64,000 bases of DNA from NCBI RefSeq assembly GCF_030704535.1, contig NC_081818.1, forward strand, positions 25,583,001-25,647,000. The letters run 5' to 3'. The notes under the pieces are model-generated. The model was not told the origin of the DNA. It ran no database searches and was given only the letters and a program-made list of their open reading frames with translations. The translations under genes were made by a program, and so were the position numbers. This DNA comes from Vitis vinifera (Eukaryota > Streptophyta > Magnoliopsida > Vitales > Vitaceae). Positions 26,015 through 37,590 of the stretch are shown one piece after another (positions within the stretch are counted from its first letter, which is position 1; every line of letters starts with the position of its first letter).

Positions 26015-27042
26015 TGTTGGGACGTGTGGCGAGGACATCACCACCTCGGCATGGTGGTGGTTGAGGATAGAGACCTTTGGCTGAACGATGAGCAGTGGAA
26101 CAGGTGGAGACTTGGACTGGAAGCAAAAACAGAGTGAGACCGATGAGAAATAGGGGAGGATTTAGAGCAAAAACAGAGGAAAAAAAGGATGGACAGAAGG
26201 AGAGAAGGGTTGGGTTTGCTGTGGTTTTGATGTAAGCTTAGGAGAATAAACAGAGCAGCTTGAAGTCCAGCTAGGTCCACTAGAGGGGAGCATTTTCAAG
26301 TACGTTTGTTAGACCACGTATTGATTGTAGTTGATTTTCTTTGGGTTGTAGTTTAGGAAACCTATAGGGACTCCTCTCCACATGTCAGTCCACGTGTCAC
26401 CTTCCATCAATACTACTCGGATAGCGGCCACAGTATCCGAAGTTTTCCATCTGAACCATGAGGCTAGACAACAAGCACGACTGGACTCCCTGAACAGATG
26501 GAACCACCCAGTCAGTCGTTAAGGCCCATTGACCTATGTAATCATTAGTATCTGGCAGGGGAATGACTGATGGGACCTCCCTCAACCCCTAAGTCAATGT
26601 CAATTAATTACCGCACACAACCTCACACCTCCATCAAGTTGAGGGGACGGGTAACTACACAATCAGGCATCATGCCATATCTTCTGACGGCACCTACTAG
26701 CTGCCTAAAGCTGTAATGATTATCCTGCCATCTGCAGGACAATCATCATTACAAAGAAGGTCAAAGTGCTTAATTAGCACTACAATAGCTTCCTCCTAAG
26801 CACTATAAAAACCCTTCTAAAGCATAAACAAGGTACGCTCGTTAAAATTGACCTACTCATTCTTTCCTTGAAAGAGCATGACCTATCTTTGTCTAACTAA
26901 AGCTTCGGAGGGGCGTGCCCGGACCACCTGTCCGGACATCCTTTGTGCAGGGAAGAAGCCCACCTAGTTTCCCATCACTGGGCGGGAGCTCTAAGAGGCA
27001 CAACGTAAGGAGGATCTGACTGCAGTTGACCTTGCATCAACA
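26015..27042 (+). mobile_element. LTR-like fossil block (possible solo LTR of a gypsy-type element)
   Basis: This block is richer in GC than its surroundings and has LTR-like parts: a TATA-type motif (ctataaaaaccc, about 26801), a downstream cttcggaggggcgtgcccgg segment resembling plant gypsy LTR text, and a right end gcatcaaca. Two possible left ends begin with tgtt (26015 and 26307). No matching target-site duplication and no primer-binding site follow the right end, so this may be a solo or truncated LTR. Boundaries and family are uncertain. Confidence 0.4.
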
Positions 27043-27269
27043 AAACTGAATGGGGAAGTTCTTCTTGGGATATGATCTTTGTCATGATCCAAATTTCACT
27101 TGCAATGAAACTACATGTTATTACATTAGAAAGTGATGCACCATTCTCTCCAAATTTATTTTCAAATTTAAATTCTCGGAGTCGAGCTTGAACAGTTCAT
27201 CGCCTAGGGAGTTTCTCAGATTATGGGCATGATACAGAGAAAAAAGTTGCATGTGACCCACTTCTCCAA

Positions 27270-27864
27270 ATCTCTTTTCCAATCCGGGTTTTCAGTTTTC
27301 CTCTATATCTCTACCTTCCCTTCTCGGTTTTCCTGGCTCCCTCCGTTCCTAAGAAAGCTTTAAATGCTCTGTTTCTGACATTGTTTCTTGGGTTTTGCTT
27401 TGTTTTATTTTTCTTTTCTAGGATTTTTGGTGGGTGTTTCTGAAACATGTGGGGTTTTATTCTTTGCTTCCTCAACAAAAACATGTCTCAATTTTTTTTC
27501 CTTTTTAAAATCTTCAGGAATGAGATGGGTCTGTAAAACTGAGCAGTGCATGTCTTCCTATACTCCACTGTTTCACAATTTCTTTGTAGTTGGTTTGCTT
27601 CAAATGAGTGACGAACACAAGGGTTTTGGCTTGGGTAGTGAGTAGATGTTAATTCAGCTATTGATTTGAGGAGGAAATGAGGATCTGAGAATGGGTTCTA
27701 TGAGTCGGAGAAGTTCAATTAAATGCCAAGTGGTTGGTCGACCTTTCGTTGGACCGAGAATTGGAGAAGGTGTTCATGCCAAAGTGTATGAAGGAAAGTA
27801 TAAGAACCAGAATGTTGCTATTAAAATTGTTCACAAAGGAGAAACACCAAAACAAATTACCTAA
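27270..27864 (+). pseudogene. Truncated 5' end of a Raf-like protein kinase gene (ATN1-type)
   Basis: From ATG 27691 the frame reads MGSMSRRSSIKC..., then FVGPRIGEGVHAKVYEGKYK and NQNVAIKIVHKGETPKQIT, and ends at a TAA at 27862-27864 (57 residues). This is the glycine-rich loop (GEGVHAKV) and the VAIK lysine of a Raf-like MAPKKK of the Arabidopsis ATN1 group, where intact genes read FVGPKIGEGAHAKVYEGKYKNQ and continue through the whole kinase. Here everything after the VAIK region is missing. The leader between MGSMS and FVGP is also shorter than the family's, as I remember it. The 27270-27690 stretch looks like the parental 5' UTR, rich in pyrimidines and perhaps including a 5' UTR intron. 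It is a partial gene duplicate, not a working kinase. The start of the duplicated block is approximate. Confidence 0.75.
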
Positions 27865-28089
27865 GTATCAGAATGGCCCACTTCTCAGCCAACCAAAAAT
27901 GACCTCACCAACCCCTTTTATATTTTTCCAACTTCTGCATGCACGCATGACTCACGTTCTGCTTTATTTTGAGAGACATGTGGCTTTCCTTCAATTTTTC
28001 CAGGCATTTTAGTTGTTTTTTTTTATAATCAATTTTAGAATCCCACCCTCTATGAATCATTCCCAAAGGTCACGTGTTCTTATTTATTT

Positions 28090-28805
28090 AATTTTTCAAT
28101 TTTGCTTTCAAAACTTCTATTTTCAAATAATTTTCCAAAATTCCAAATTTCAAACCTTCTATTTTCAAATAATTTTCCAAAATTCCAATTTTCAAATTTA
28201 ATTTTCAAAACTTCCATTTTCAAATAATTTTTCAAAATTCCAATTTTCAAATTTAATTTCAAAACTTCCATTTTCAAATAATTTTCCAAAATTCCAACTT
28301 CCAAATTTAATTTAAAAAAAAAAATTCATTCTCAAATAATTTTTCAGAATTCCAATTTTCAAAACTATCATTCTCAAATAATTTTCCAAATTTCCAATTT
28401 CCAAATTTAATTTTAAAAAAATTCCGTTCTCAAATAATTTTTTAAAATTCCAATTTTCAAAACTTCCGTTTTCAATATTTTTTTTTCAAAATTCCAATAT
28501 TCAAATTTAATTTTCAAAACTCCCATTTTCAAATAATTTTTCAAAATTCCAATTTTCAAAACTTCCATTTTCAAATATTCTTTTCAAAATTCCAATCTTC
28601 AAATTTAATTTTCAAAACTCCCATTTCCAAATAATTTTTCAAAATTCAAAATTTAAAATTTAATTTTCAAAAACTTCCATTTTTAAATAATCTTTCAAAA
28701 TTCCAATCTTCAAATTTAATTTTCAAAACTTCAATTTTCAAAACTTCAATGATCAAAATTTGAATTTTCAAATAATTTTCAAAACTCCCATTTTTAAAAA
28801 AATAA
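28090..28805. repeat. Degenerate minisatellite, units of about 40-57 bp, nearly G-free on the + strand
   Basis: Repeats of the theme caattttcaaatttaatttt / caaaacttccattttcaaat / aattttccaaaattc in about a dozen degenerate copies, with variable unit length. Over some 700 bases the + strand has almost no G. The open frames on either strand here (such as 28080-28304 minus) are translations of the repeat. Confidence 0.9.
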
Positions 28806-28809
28806 TTTT

Positions 28810-31329
28810 AAATCCACTCCAGTTTTTAAATAATTTTAAGTCCTCAATTTTTTGTCTTTCTTTAAGGTTTAAGGTCACCAAAAATCTCATTTTTAATAAA
28901 CTTGTTGCCTATTTTTTTTTTCTTTCAAGCAAGCACTTTCACAAAATTTTCTTTGATTTTAAAATAATTTTTCCGTTTTTCTTGATTTTTAATAAGTATA
29001 AACAAACTTCATGGTTCCAAATAATGGAACTCATTGAACCAATTCATGCAAAAAATAAATTGGGCTTTAATGGGGGCCCAACATCTGTAATATTTTCTTT
29101 GAAAATAATTCAAGTGAAGTGCATAATTATTAATGAAGATTTCTTTCTCTATTTTATGACATATGCAATATATTTTGTATTTATTATTGTACACTAATAT
29201 CGTTTCATGATAGTGCATTATGACTTGGTGTTAAGATACGATCTCACTCCCACTTTGCTCATTCTCATGCATGATTCGTTTTATTATTTGATCACTTCAT
29301 TGGTATCTATTGATTTCCTTATCAATTGTTGTATTTGCCTCATCTTATTTAGTTGAGACTTGTTTTTAGGGAGTAAAAGAAGTGTTACGATTTTTTACTA
29401 TACCTTCCTAATAGGTAACTTGACCTCAAACCTGACTCGATTTTTCACAGACTTGTTTTTTCAAATAAGGAGTCACATTTAAAGTTTTTTTTTCTTATTT
29501 TATTTTCCTTTTAAAAATAAAATAAAAATAAGTCGTAACTCCAAGTTTTTAAAAAAAAAATCATATTTTTCACCAAATAAATAAAACGAGTCATGCCATC
29601 GAATGAGAACACATCGAGCAAAATACGAGGTCCACATTACCATAATACTTGTCAAAGTCACCAATTCTATTTTTTTGAATAATATGTTTTAATTACTAAA
29701 ATATCTTATTTCTTTATTTAATTTATTTCCTTTTGCCTGGGATTTGAAGTGATACATAGCATAATTTGATCTGATAATTTTTTTAAAGTGATAATTGGCC
29801 TTTGTCATACTTATTTTGTCTATTATAATTTTTAGGACACGGGGTGTGAGGTTAATAAGTGATTAAAATTTTTTAGTACACTAAGGTTACGGTCGGTTAA
29901 TAAGATGAGATATGATAAGACACATATGCCCTTGGATATTAAATTCAGGACATGAGCTCACTTAGGTTATCTAATAAGATATGTAATATTATATTTATAT
30001 TTAGTTAAAATATTTAAACTTTATAGTGGTTTTTGGTACATGGGAACAGGAAGGTAAATGAATATTTTGTTTTTATTCCTATATTTTGATAAATTTATTG
30101 ATTCTATTTCAAGTGTTTGGATAAGCATAGAAATTCAAGATTGGAATAATTATTTATTTTCATTTTAATGTTTAGTAATAATATGAATGATAATAAAAAA
30201 AAAAAATTAACAATAATATCATTGCACAGTTTAAAATATTTTTTATTTTTATTTAAAAAAATAAAATTTGAAAGTTTCCTTTTTTCACTAAATAATAAGA
30301 CTAAAAAAAATAGTTTTGTTATGGGATGAAAAGGTATAAATAATTGATGAGTGAAATTCAAAAGTAAAATAGTAATTTTAGACTATTTAATAAAAATTTT
30401 ATGGGATAAATGAATTAAAATATCACTTACTTGCGATGAATTAAAATCTTACTTATAAATTTTCTTTGATTTATGTCAAATCATTTTTTATTTTATTCAT
30501 ATCTTCATAAAATTTATTTAAACATGAGAATGAAAGAGAAAAAGAATAAAATATATATTCCCATATACCAAACACCTCCTTGCGGATAAATATTTTTGTA
30601 TTATATTATTCAGTATATAAAAATTATATATATTTGTCTCACAAAATTAGTTATATTTGAAACATACATTCCAATCCAATTATGATTGATAAAAATTTTT
30701 GTTACACTCTTTTAAGGCATTTCAGTGTAATTATTCTAAGTACAAAAAATATTTTATGTATTTAATTTTTCAATAAAAACAATTTAAAATATTTTAATTT
30801 TATTCTTAAAAAATGAATTATCAGACAAAAAACGTCAAAGAATTATTTTATTTTTCAAAAATTTATTGGACATAGTGGATGCTCATAGGGACAAGCAGTA
30901 GTGATGTTACAAAGTGGATGATTTCAAGGCAGCCACTCACACCTCCGCCAATCCAAATGTCACAATGTCCTCAGCTCTACCGCCACATATGGACCTACAA
31001 CCAAATCAAGATGAACGGCCTGATTTCGCGGTAGCTCCCACTGATTCTTCTCAGAAAAAAAAAAAAACAACAAAATCCGCAAGCTGCCGATTTTCACCTC
31101 CCCTGATCAACTTGGGGCCCACCTCATTTATTGAAATCAACGCTTCCCATGGGGCTGGGACGGCTCAGATCGTCGGAGCCGACCCCAGCGAAATGCCACG
31201 GAATCCACCATATCACTTTCCAACGCGAGTCAGTTCTCGTTTTATATCAGCGAACCCCCGAAGACCTCTCTCCTCGCTAGATTTTGCAGAGAAATCAAAC
31301 CCTAAGACTTCAAAGAAGAAGCTTCAAGA
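28810..31329. other. AT-rich intergenic DNA and upstream region of sulfite oxidase
   Basis: Very AT-rich without recognisable genes to about 30880; a MITE candidate lies within (30026-30576). From about 30900 the composition becomes balanced and resembles a promoter and 5' UTR for the sulfite oxidase gene. The open frame at 30914-31423 lies in another frame, crosses the true start and has no known domain. Confidence 0.4.
30026..30576. mobile_element. Candidate MITE (about 550 bp)
   Basis: The left end reads gtggtttttggtacatggga. The complement of the right end reads ggtgtttggtatatgggaat. These are imperfect terminal inverted repeats of about 18 bp around an AT-rich core with no coding frame. 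No clear target-site duplication was seen, so the exact ends are uncertain. Confidence 0.5.
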
Positions 31330-34300
31330 ATGCCGGGCCTCAGAGGGCCATCCGATTATTCACGAGAACCCGCTCGTCATCCATGCCTCCGGATCAATGC
31401 CAAGGTCGGTTTTTTATTCGTAATCATTTCCGTTTGGTTCCTGAGAAATTAAAGAAAAATAGTTGAAACACACTCTAAAGCCCAATCCTATTATTGGCTT
31501 CAGGATTTCCCTTCTTTCTTCCTGTGTTGTCTTCAAAATTGTTCCTGAAGTCAATTTATTTGTTCTCTTCTCATAGGAAAAAAGTTTCCATCGAGGCAAA
31601 CAGAATTAATCATATGTGTGTGTATTAATAATATTTCACTCTGCCATTCTTGGTGCAGGCGCCTTTTAACGCCGAACCACCGCGTTCAATGTTGATTACC
31701 ACTTATGTGACGCCAGTGGATTTGTTCTACAAGAGAAATCATGGACCAATCCCTATTGTTGATGACATAGAAAGGTAATAGGTTCTACATTGATTAAACC
31801 ATTCAACGTACTCTATTTTAGTGAACTTGAACTGATTTCTGCTCGTGTTTGTCTAAATAGATACTCTGTTTCTGTGCGTGGTTTGATTGAAAATCCCAAA
31901 ATGCTGTCCATGAAAGATATCTGGTGAGACATGGATTTTATTTTATTTTATTTCACTTTTTTATTTTTATTTTATTTATTTATTTGTTTATTTTTACACC
32001 AGGGAGTGGTGAATGATATGTATCTACTTTGAGCCGCTGTACCTCTAGTTTAACCTTCTTTCGAGCAAAATTTGTTGTTTATTCTCCTTTAAAGAAATTA
32101 ATGAGAGTATGTTGTACATATTTAATTGAACAAGGATTTAATGTTGTGTGATAACAGGGATCTTCCAAAGTATGATGTTACTGCCACTTTACAAGTATGT
32201 TTCATATACTTATCTTTTTGGTTTAATGTTGGGGTTGAGTCCTCTAGTTGGAATCCCTCCCCCACAAGCTTTAGATAGTACCTTCAGTTCTATTCTTAAT
32301 CGAATTTCATGAGCTCATTAATTGGCCTGGTTTTGAGTTGTGCAGTGTGCAGGTAACAGAAGAACAGCTATGAGTAAAGTCAGAACCGTGAAAGGAGTCG
32401 GCTGGGATATTGCTGCTATTGGAAATGGTTTATTATCTCCATCATCCAAGATCAAGCTTTTTGCTCCTTTTAGTACAATTAGTGTAGATTAGCTTCAAAT
32501 CTAGTAGACAATAAGATGGCCTGCTAACAAAATACTGGAGAGTTTAGAATCTTTTGAACTTTGAAGGGAGCTGAGCTGGTCATGAAATCTATTGGAACAA
32601 ACGCGATCCCTTCGGTGAATTATTTTCTTGGAAAATCCAGAAGTAAAATTCTTTACTCCCTTTTTTAAAGGAAAAATATTTAAGTTGTCATTCCTTCACC
32701 CTTTTTAAGAAGTAATTTTTATAGTTATTTTTTATTAGCTATCTGTGTAGGCAGTTTCATTCTTGGACAGAAATCTGATGGGGTTGAGGTTTTTCTTTTT
32801 TAATTTTTTTTAATTTTTTTATTAACTGTTAACTTCCCATATTTCTTTAAATTCCTGTCAGCTGTCTGGGGTGGTGCCAAATTGGCAGATGTTCTTGAAC
32901 TTGTTGGGATACCTAAGTTCACAAGTACCACACAGTCAGGTGGAAAACATGTTGAATTTGTGAGCGTTGATATGTGTAAGGTTGTAGCTTTGGTCTTTTA
33001 AATCTTATTCTGAATCTTGTATGCTGTTTTGTGGTTGTCCTTTACTAGCTTATGAGTGATCTTGTATGCTACTTTTTTTAATGCTTTCATCAATCACAAA
33101 AAAATGTAGGAGGAGAATGGGGGACCTTATAAGGCATCAATTCCTCTAAGTCAGGCTTCAAACCCTGAAGCTGATGTTTTGCTTGCTTATGAGATGAATG
33201 GAGAGGTTAGTGAACTTGCCTTCTGAGAAGGGTTTATATGCTTATCCTTTTTGAAGATTCTCATCCTTTTATGTCGGCATGTTCATTATGGTAAACCGTG
33301 TTTGCTACCAAAAAGTATAAATGGAGAAAAAGCTTTATCTTGCTAATGTTAGTAATGAGGTGAATATTTTGACCCTTCTGTTATTTTTCTGTAATTGGCC
33401 TCCCTGTGTCCCATGAACACAGTAAGTTACTTTTACAAGGATTGTGAATATAATCTTCCATGGTCAAATAATGATGTATCTCTGGTGTTCTGTCTTTGCA
33501 TATGAAAGTCTCATTTTTTTTAACATAATCTTGCTCAGTCATATCTCTTTTTCTGTATTATATGTTTTAAACATCTTTCTATCCTGCCTTACTAAATCCC
33601 TGGTAATTCAAAATTTGTGTACATAATATCATAATCGATTCTTCTAACTTCATTTTTCTTTCTTCTTATCATGGCAAAGCCTCTGAACCGTGACCATGGG
33701 TATCCGTTGCGCGTCATTGTCCCAGGGGTCATTGGTGCTCGTTCGGTTAAATGGCTGGATTCCATCAATATTATTGCAGAGCCATGCCAGGTTGGAATGC
33801 CATTTTCATTTTGATATTTTATTCATTTTCTTTCTTCACTCTGTTATATGATAGAGTTTATATTGCTACTTTGCAGGGGTTTTTTATGCAAAAAGACTAC
33901 AAAATGTTTCCACCTTCAGTGAATTGGGATAATATTGAGTGGTCTACCAGGAGGCCAATAATGGATTTTCCTATTCAGGCATTTACTTGATTCTACCCCC
34001 TTTTTTTTTTTTTGAACAATGTTTGCAATTATGGTTCTATAAGGATAAATATGGATTTAGTTTGTGAGAGTGTGATATGCTGATTCAGAGTGAATTGTTT
34101 TAAGGCAAATATTAGCTGATCAATCCTTGTGGATTTGCTGACAGTGTGCAATATGCTCCCTGGAAGACATCAATGTGATAAAGCATGGAAAGGTTAGTTC
34201 TCTTTGCAATTATTGGTTGTATGATAAAGCACATTTCCACAAAACATTGGGTTTCTAACAGATTCAGCTTTACCTTTTGAATCCACAAAAGGTAGTTATT

Positions 34301-35970
34301 TATTCTCCAAGTCTTTGAGACTCCCAAACATATCTCACATTTCCATTGTGCTTAAGTACCTATAAAATTGTGAGATTTAGTAATCTTAAAATATTTACAT
34401 GAATATTCGAAATAAATTTCTAATAATGTTTCTGTTTTTTTTTTTTTTTTTTTTTTTTTCTGATTTATTATAAAATGATGGCATTAACTTATGGTGCTTT
34501 TTAACCATGATTCGAGTGGTTTTCCTGTCAAATTTATTTTGAATCTCTCTGGAAATATTGATGATATTTTCCATTATATATCTCTATCTGCTGCTGTGGA
34601 TGTTCACCCAACCACTGAAGGAGTTCAAGGTGCACAAATTTGTTCCTTGACCCTTGCCCTTGGAAACTAATTATTCCCAAAACCTGAATTTGTCACTGTA
34701 GGGGCAGGTATTGCTGCCTGTCTTCGCCTCGATGGATGGACCTGGGTTGCTTTGCAAAATCTACCAACTAGCTCATTTTTATTTCTGTGTGCAGATAACT
34801 GTTAGTGGATATGCTGCAGCAGGAGGTGGCCGTGGAGTTGAGAGGGTAGATATTTCTGTTGATGGTGGCAAAACCTGGGTAGAAGCTTCCAGATACCAGA
34901 AGCCTGGCATTCCATATGTTTCTGATGATGAAAACAATGACAAATGGGCATGGGTGCTTTTTGAGGCCAAAGTTGATGCCCCTCACAGTACTGAAATAGT
35001 TGCTAAAGCGGTATGTCTTGTTTCTTGTGATGACATCATTGCCTGTCATATTCAATGTCATATTCAATGTCTACACCCTTACACTGACTGAGATTTTATC
35101 CCAAAACTATATTATATGCCCAGGACATATACCATCTGAGGTGAACCCATTTTAGAGAATGTGTCTTAAAGATTAAGATTGGGACCAGATAATAATAGTC
35201 AGCTATAATATCATTTCCAGATGTTCTGAGAGCAGTTAGATCAGGTGGAGTAGTGACAATCAACATTTTTGTATGAAATTATAATTGTTGGTTTGGGTGG
35301 GTGTTGGTCAAGCATGGTTGCAAAAAGTCTTTCCCCAACACAAATGGATTGCTTATGCTGCTGGTTCTCTATACAACTTTCAGCCCTGACACACTTGTTT
35401 AATTTTCCTATTTTCTTGGTTATTATTGCCCTTTACTGACCGATAAATCATGATCCTTTCCCAGGTAGAACCAATTTAGAATGCTGACAACTGATTGTCT
35501 TGCAAATCACGATCTGTATCCAAACTTGGCAGCTTAGCACATGCTTTTATGCATGTGTGTTTACATATAAACAAAGAACGAAAATATGTACACAAATTTT
35601 TATAACATACATGGGTCTGTTGTCCTATGCTTAGTTATGAGGGGACTGCAGAGTCCAACCTTTTTTTTTTTTTTTTTGGATAGGTAGACTGCAGAGTTCA
35701 ACTTGAACCTTTCTACTAACGTTTTGATAACTTCTGGTCCCAGCCCATGCAGAGTGACCCATGAGAAATTTGCATCCTATATGAGTTGCAATCCATGCTA
35801 CGGTTTGAGTGTAGTTTTGTACTCATCATGTTTCTCATTCCATTGATGGGCAGGTAGATACAGCAGCAAATGTCCAACCTGAAAGTGTGGAAGAAATTTG
35901 GAACTTGAGAGGGGTACTGAACACATCGTGGCACAAGGTTCAAGTTCGAGTTGGTCATTCCGCTATGTAG
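31330..35970 (+). CDS. SOX: Sulfite oxidase (molybdenum cofactor enzyme), 12 coding exons
   Basis: Exons 31330-31404, 31659-31774, 31861-31923, 32158-32194, 32346-32427, 32862-32980, 33110-33205, 33680-33790, 33877-33978, 34145-34192, 34795-35010 and 35854-35970 give 393 residues, the same length as Arabidopsis SO. It oxidises sulfite to sulfate in peroxisomes with O2 as acceptor; plant SO has no heme domain, and none is present here. The N-terminus [14 protein letters not shown] matches the family. The Mo-ligating cysteine is C98 in [11 protein letters not shown]. The molybdopterin-binding part continues through [32 protein letters not shown] and GARSVKWLD, followed by the dimerisation domain ([16 protein letters not shown]). 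Eleven introns; intron 9 (33979-34144) starts with GC instead of GT. The C-terminal tripeptide is SAM, not the SNL reported for Arabidopsis. Confidence 0.96.
34439..34459. repeat. Poly-T tract in SOX intron 10
   Basis: A run of about 21 T inside the long intron between exons 10 and 11. No flanking duplication was recognised. Confidence 0.7.
35660..35686 (-). mobile_element. Tiny truncated retroposon scar with 16-bp target-site duplication
   Basis: A poly-T run followed by ggataggta (that is, tacctatcc plus poly-A on the minus strand) sits between gactgcagagtccaac (35644-35659) and gactgcagagttcaac (35687-35702). The 16-bp flanks differ at one base, the signature of target-primed reverse transcription. 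The insert is only about 27 bp, so it is an extremely 5'-truncated LINE or SINE. It lies in SOX intron 11. Confidence 0.75.
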
Positions 35971-36953
35971 ACAGAACTCAATAGAACCGAATAATCGAAT
36001 GAGCTTCTTGCTGTGCTGTGATCCATGACTGGCTTTTCTCTTCTGTGTGTTGCTTACAAAAATAATGATGCTGGATCAATGGAGCATCTTCAATTGTAAT
36101 TGAGATTTGTGTGACTCATACCAGTTATATGTGGTATCGTTTTCAGGCACAGGTTATGTTAAGCCCATAGCCGATTAATCTTACAGCTGGGCCCAATGAG
36201 CCCATCCTAGCACATAGAAGTTCTATGCATTATACTTAGCCGGTGAGCAGGTCCATTCAGCCATCCATATTTATCCGCCTACCTGTATATGGATATGAAC
36301 CCATGGATTTCTGGTGGATTTAACTGTTTCATCAATTACCTGTTTTGACTGAAATTTCTACATTATCAGCCATATTCAACTCACTTGATCTCGGTAATCG
36401 TATTTGGGATAAGATTGGCATTCATTCATACACAGGCCATATGAGATTTGGCTCTTATCATATTTGACAAATCTAAATTTCGTCTTAATTTTGTTGAAGG
36501 CATCAGGCTTTAACAAGTCCATAGGGGAACGTCATTAAAAAAGCACTACGCAGCAAAGTAGATGCCTCTGACTCTGACTGCATAAAGCGAGTTAATGATT
36601 CAGCAGCTCCAAATAACGGCAGGGTACTTTCACATTCTCCAACTTATGGTAGCTCTAAATTCTAGTAGAGGATCCTTCAGGAGGAATTAAATTCTTCATT
36701 AAGAGCAATTGATACTTTTATGCATTCCTTTCACTTTCCCAGGCATAATATCTGACACAATTAGTATTTATCATTATGCTTTTATAAGTTTATTGTGGCC
36801 TTACTAGGCTCTTAGAATTCACCATGGCCCATGTAAATTGGTTTTTGCTGTCATGCCTTTGATTGAGTGTGAAAATTCAAGAATTTTCGAAAGATCAATC
36901 ACTCAATTATTGTAAATCTATAACTAATCTCTCTTGGCATTCAACACCTCTTA

Positions 36954-37410
36954 AGTCTTATCTTCTCCCGTTTTCTCTTCCAAAGTAGTATCTTTCGAAA
37001 TGACTTCTGTAGGTGGACCTTCACCATGTAACCTTGTTGGTTGTACTTTCAAGCTCCTATTCTTGTCTCTGCCTGACTCTGAGCTATGACACATGCCACT
37101 TGCTCTGAAAGGGCACGTCCATTTGGACCCACTGCTGACAAATGATAGACTCCTTAAAGGATTAAATTTTTCTACATCATCAAAATGCATGTCACAATCC
37201 TAATCCCTGAACAATAAAATACATATTCATTTCATTGTATTCTAGCCTTACATATCTGTAAATTATTATTACCTCTCTCGTCATCTGCTTTGAAAGTTCA
37301 AGCGTAGCTTTCTTTCGCTGCGTTGCCCATTCATGGAAGTCATTCTCAGCATATAAAATTGACATGACCCAGGTGAATTGAAAACGCCATTCCTTGATCA
37401 CTTCAGTCAT
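36954..37410 (-). CDS. Weak candidate two-exon fragment of an unrecognised gene
   Basis: On the minus strand an open segment at about 37280-37410 (FHEWATQRKKATLELSKQMT) ends at a plausible donor (gaggtaataat). A second open segment, about 36954-37188 (HFDDVEKFNPLRSLSFVSSG ... LEEKTGEDKT, then stop), follows a plausible acceptor (gattag). Composition is closer to coding than the flanks. No domain is recognised and the upstream end is unknown. It may equally be non-coding. Confidence 0.2.
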
Positions 37411-37566
37411 GGAGTAATTATATTAAATTCACCGGATTCCAATCATTCCACACATGACCATCCGCATAGCCATTTGCTTTTCTGTATTTTTTATCGTCCC
37501 CACTTGTGTCACACCCGCGGTGAATGGTGGGTACAAACACAGCCCCCAGACCCGTCCAATGGATTG

Positions 37567-37590
37567 CCACCCCCACCCCCACCCCCACCC
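37567..37590 (-). other. Guanine-quadruplex-capable tract
   Basis: The + strand carries four evenly spaced C5-type runs (ccccca repeats), so the minus strand has at least four runs of 3-5 G separated by single T bases, which meets the standard G-quadruplex pattern. It stands alone in an AT-rich region. Confidence 0.75.

Noticed and set aside
28090-28805. CRISPR-like repeat-spacer array
   Set aside because: Units vary in length and sequence with no unique spacers, and the genome is eukaryotic; it is a degenerate minisatellite.
30914-31423. 169-codon frame upstream of and overlapping the sulfite oxidase start
   Set aside because: Different frame from the enzyme, no domain, no ATG at its beginning; more likely promoter and 5' UTR sequence.
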